DNA from: QQUD01 sp039029915
Lineage (GTDB): Bacteria; Chloroflexota; Anaerolineae; Promineifilales; Promineifilaceae
DNA length: 7,402 bases
Direction: 5' to 3'
NCBI GenBank assembly: GCA_039029915.1
Contig: JBCCFD010000408.1
Location: 1-7,402, forward strand
In this document: positions 5,994 to 7,402 of the stretch, piece after piece
Position numbering within the stretch: position 1 is the stretch's first letter
Layout: each line of letters starts with the position of its first letter
Position numbers and translations under genes: made by a program
The notes under the pieces: model-generated
Seen by the model: the letters and a program-made list of their open reading frames with translations, nothing else
What the model was told of the DNA's origin: nothing
Databases searched by the model: none

Positions 5994-6452
5994 TTATGAT
6001 CCTTTCTGCTCCATCATTGCATTGCGAATAAGAGGATTACCAAGAACAACAGACATGCTGGGCGTGCCAACATGAGATAATTGATCGACGATTGCTGTTA
6101 AACTTTCAATGGATTGGGCAACAACTTTTACAATAATTGAGTCGCATCCTGTAGTCCGGTAAAGCTCAATCACCTCTGGAAATTTTTCGATCTCAGCCAC
6201 TCTTTGCTCATCCCGCTGTCCATTGGCAACGTGGATGTAAACAATGGCCATGATCGGTAGGCCAACTTTCCCTAAATCGACCCTAGCATGATAGCCAGTT
6301 ATGACCCCTGCATCCTCTAATTTGCGAACTCTTTCAGTTACAGCCGGAGACGAAAGACCAATCCGCTGTCCTAATTCTGTGTAAGATAGACGAGCGTTAG
6401 CCTGTAATTCTTGCAGTAGTTTCAGGTCTGTACCGTCGAGCGATTTATTCAT
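5994..6452 (-). CDS. Lrp/AsnC-family transcriptional regulator
   Basis: This is a DNA-binding regulator of 152 residues, the standard Lrp/AsnC length. The N-terminal winged helix-turn-helix (about 6-60) reads LDGTDLKLLQELQANARLSY followed by GLSSPAVTERVRKLEDAGVI. The C-terminal RAM/ligand-binding domain (about 67-140) contains the TGCD element at 101-104 that corresponds to the family's TGxxD. I chose the ATG at 6452 because family members begin a few residues before the L-D-x-x-D-x-x-[IL]-L pattern. Upstream in-frame starts (TTG 6503, ATG 6500, ATG 6479) have no better ribosome binding site and would add an unusual tail. A weak GGGA lies 9 nt upstream. It is divergent from one EamA transporter and co-directional with another, so amino-acid-responsive control of export is the likely job. 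The effector is unknown. Confidence 0.93.
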   Translation of the reverse strand: MNKSLDGTDLKLLQELQANARLSYTELGQRIGLSSPAVTERVRKLEDAGVITGYHARVDLGKVGLPIMAIVYIHVANGQRDEQRVAEIEKFPEVIELYRTTGCDSIIVKVVAQSIESLTAIVDQLSHVGTPSMSVVLGNPLIRNAMMEQKGS

Positions 6453-6529
6453 TTTTTTTAATCCCACTGGTTCTATCATGACTTGAAAATTTGTTGTCAT
6501 CAATTTGCTTTATTTTTAAACCAATTGCG

Positions 6530-6559
6530 TTGAAATACCGTGATTATCCTCTGTATCTT
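6530..6559 (+). promoter_or_regulatory. Weak candidate promoter for the divergent DMT transporter
   Basis: TTGAAA (6530-6535) and TATCTT (6554-6559) are spaced by 18 nt on the plus strand, each a 4/6 match. It would start transcription at about 6566, some 70 nt before the ATG and inside the dyad. The region is A/T-rich, so a chance match is possible. Another start further right, near the TTTACA at 6580-6585, cannot be excluded. Confidence 0.2.
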
Positions 6560-6571
6560 GCTATCCAACAA
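6543..6571 (-). promoter_or_regulatory. Probable sigma70-type promoter of the Lrp-led operon
   Basis: On the minus strand TTGTTG (6571-6566) and GATAAT (6548-6543) are separated by exactly 17 nt. This gives 4/6 and 5/6 matches to TTGACA and TATAAT. The predicted start of transcription, near 6536, leaves a leader of about 80 nt before the regulator's ATG at 6452. No other convincing promoter is seen between the genes downstream. Confidence 0.45.
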
Positions 6572-6577
6572 TGATAG
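6561..6577. promoter_or_regulatory. Candidate Lrp operator: dyad CTATC-N7-GATAG
   Basis: A 17-bp dyad (CTATC at 6561-6565, GATAG at 6573-6577) with an A/T-rich centre overlaps the -35 box of the minus-strand promoter. It also lies upstream of the divergent transporter. Its size and symmetry are typical of Lrp/AsnC sites, and its location would allow autorepression plus control of the divergent gene. Five-base arms are short, so this is suggestive only. Confidence 0.35.
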
Positions 6578-6635
6578 GCTTTACACATCACAAAATTTCA
6601 AAACCCGTATTAATAATTTAAAAAATGAGGGCGCA

Positions 6636-7402
6636 ATGCAAAATTCCCGGCGGTGGCAAAAAGAGATTCTAAAGTTAAATAACCAACCTGAACAAAATAT
6701 TGGTGTGCTACTTGTGCTGATTTCAGCGATAACGTTCAGCACGGCTGGTTTATTTACGAAAGGGGTTGATGCAGGGGCTTGGGAAGTCATCTTTTGGAGA
6801 GGTTTTTTTGCAGCTTTTTTTACGGTAGCGTGGCTGATTCAAAAGAGAGCGATGCATCAAAATTTTGTGGGACTTGGCCAAAGCGGATTAGCCATAGCAA
6901 TTATTGGGGCATTGGGAACGGCCGCTTTTATTTCATCATTTAAGTTAACAACGATTGCCAACGTATCCCTTATCTACGCTGCCTCTCCACTTCTGGCTGC
7001 TTTGCTAGCTTGGGTTTTTATTGGGGAAAGAGTGACCTTTGCGACGATGGCAGGCAGTATTGGCGCCCTGTTGGGCGTTGGATTAATTGTTTCAGGCTCT
7101 CTGGGCCAAGTTAGCCTGAATGGTGATTTATTGGCGTTGATAATGGCCATCGCGATGGCATCGATTATGGTGATTTATCGTAAATTTCCTGAGACGCCGG
7201 GTGCTGGCCCCGCGGTTTTATCATCCGTATTTTTATTACCTTTGGCGATGATTTTAGGAGAGCCGTTTGCTATTTCTTTGCTAGAGGTGGCCATCCTAGG
7301 CTCATTTGGGTTTTTGTTTGCCATTGCATCGGTCACTTTAGCAGAAGGGGCGAAACGAATTCCAGCGGGTCAGACGGCGCTTTTGAGCACTTTGGAAACC
7401 CC
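6636..7402 (+). CDS. EamA/DMT-superfamily transporter, 3' end beyond the window
   Basis: An uninterrupted frame of 255 codons plus two bases runs off the right edge, so the stop is not seen. The protein starts MQNSRRWQKE, a cytoplasmic tail of about 20 residues. It continues with helices typical of EamA: VLLVLISAITFSTAGLFTKG (24-43), FWRGFFAAFF (53-62), then TTIANVSLIYAASPLLAALL (105-124) and FIGERVT (128-134) closing the first repeat. The window ends in IPAGQTALLSTLE-T-P, the equivalent motif of the second repeat, so about 30-40 residues are probably missing. The ATG at 6636 has GAGGG (6627-6631) as its ribosome binding site; the ATG at 6625 opens only 15 codons. Sequence similarity to the transporter at 3747-4655 is at the family level only. 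It is divergent from the Lrp-family gene and probably controlled by it. Confidence 0.92.
   Translation, partial: MQNSRRWQKEILKLNNQPEQNIGVLLVLISAITFSTAGLFTKGVDAGAWEVIFWRGFFAAFFTVAWLIQKRAMHQNFVGLGQSGLAIAIIGALGTAAFISSFKLTTIANVSLIYAASPLLAALLAWVFIGERVTFATMAGSIGALLGVGLIVSGSLGQVSLNGDLLALIMAIAMASIMVIYRKFPETPGAGPAVLSSVFLLPLAMILGEPFAISLLEVAILGSFGFLFAIASVTLAEGAKRIPAGQTALLSTLET

Larger units (their letters stand above)
1487..6925. repeat. Dispersed palindrome ACGGCCGT (ten CGGCCG cores)
   Basis: CGGCCG occurs at 1488, 1797, 1863, 2328, 3536, 4275, 5358, 5533, 5938 and 6919. Five of these are the full 8-mer ACGGCCGT (1487, 2327, 5357, 5532, 5937), and the other five match it at seven of eight positions. 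Copies in genes lie in all three frames (read as T-A-V/A-V, G-R or R-P), and one lies between genes. This points to a DNA-level signature word rather than codon or protein constraint. Confidence 0.8.

Noticed and set aside
6625..6672. ATG at 6625 as start or small leader ORF of the divergent transporter
   Set aside because: It is out of frame, has no ribosome binding site and ends after 15 codons; the GAGGG overlapping it serves the ATG at 6636.
6581..6790. Minus-strand open frame at the start of the divergent transporter
   Set aside because: It is antisense to the EamA gene that starts at 6636, and that transporter frame is clearly coding.
1..7402. CRISPR arrays, tRNA/rRNA genes, insertion sequences or phage genes
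   Set aside because: I saw no regularly spaced repeats, cloverleaf-like segments, transposase motifs or terminal inverted repeats with target duplications.

Overview
The window looks like a bacterial chromosome segment of moderate-to-low GC (roughly 40-45 % by eye). One long run of genes lies on the minus strand, and a single divergent gene lies on the plus strand at the right edge. Ribosome binding sites are of the AAAGGA / AAGGAG type, and at least three genes seem to start with TTG or CTG. The palindrome ACGGCCGT recurs throughout, in all three reading frames and once between genes, as a genome-wide signature word does in some phyla. The gene content and this palindrome remind me of uncultured Chloroflexota (Anaerolineae-like). 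That is an impression, not a demonstrated assignment.

Layout in minus-strand transcription order: an Lrp/AsnC regulator (6452-5994); a four-helix membrane protein of unknown function (5992-5426); a small cytosolic DUF1349/concanavalin-like beta-sandwich protein (5332-4784); a possible 21-residue leader ORF with a strong ribosome binding site (4731-4666); an EamA/DMT transporter (4655-3747); an alpha/beta hydrolase (3735-3010); and an energy-coupling-factor (ECF) transporter cassette. The cassette consists of an MptD-family S component (2948-2352), EcfT (2355-1660) and a fused double ATPase EcfA (1663-278). Gaps are 1, 93, 52, 10, 11 and 61 nt, followed by two 4-nt overlaps, so most or all of the run could be one transcript. 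A plausible sigma70-type promoter for it lies just upstream of the regulator (TTGTTG-N17-GATAAT) and carries a small dyad over its -35 box.

To the right, a second, unrelated EamA/DMT transporter (6636 to the window end, truncated) is read divergently from the Lrp gene, the classic layout of an Lrp-type regulator controlling a neighbouring exporter. To the left, after the ECF cassette, a 206-nt non-coding stretch holds three sequence arms able to form two mutually exclusive hairpins and a 12-bp direct repeat. Beyond it the first 23 codons of another minus-strand gene (possibly AIM24-like) run off the window.

Working model (inference): an Lrp-family sensor coordinates an importer of unknown specificity (ECF with MptD-type S component), a hydrolase that could process the imported compound, and one or two DMT exporters. 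No substrate can be read from the sequence. The most notable points are the dense palindrome, the CTGA and TTGA stop/start overlaps with non-AUG starts in the ECF cassette, the leader ORF, the three-armed hairpin, and the unusual linkage of an ECF importer to an Lrp/DMT export module.
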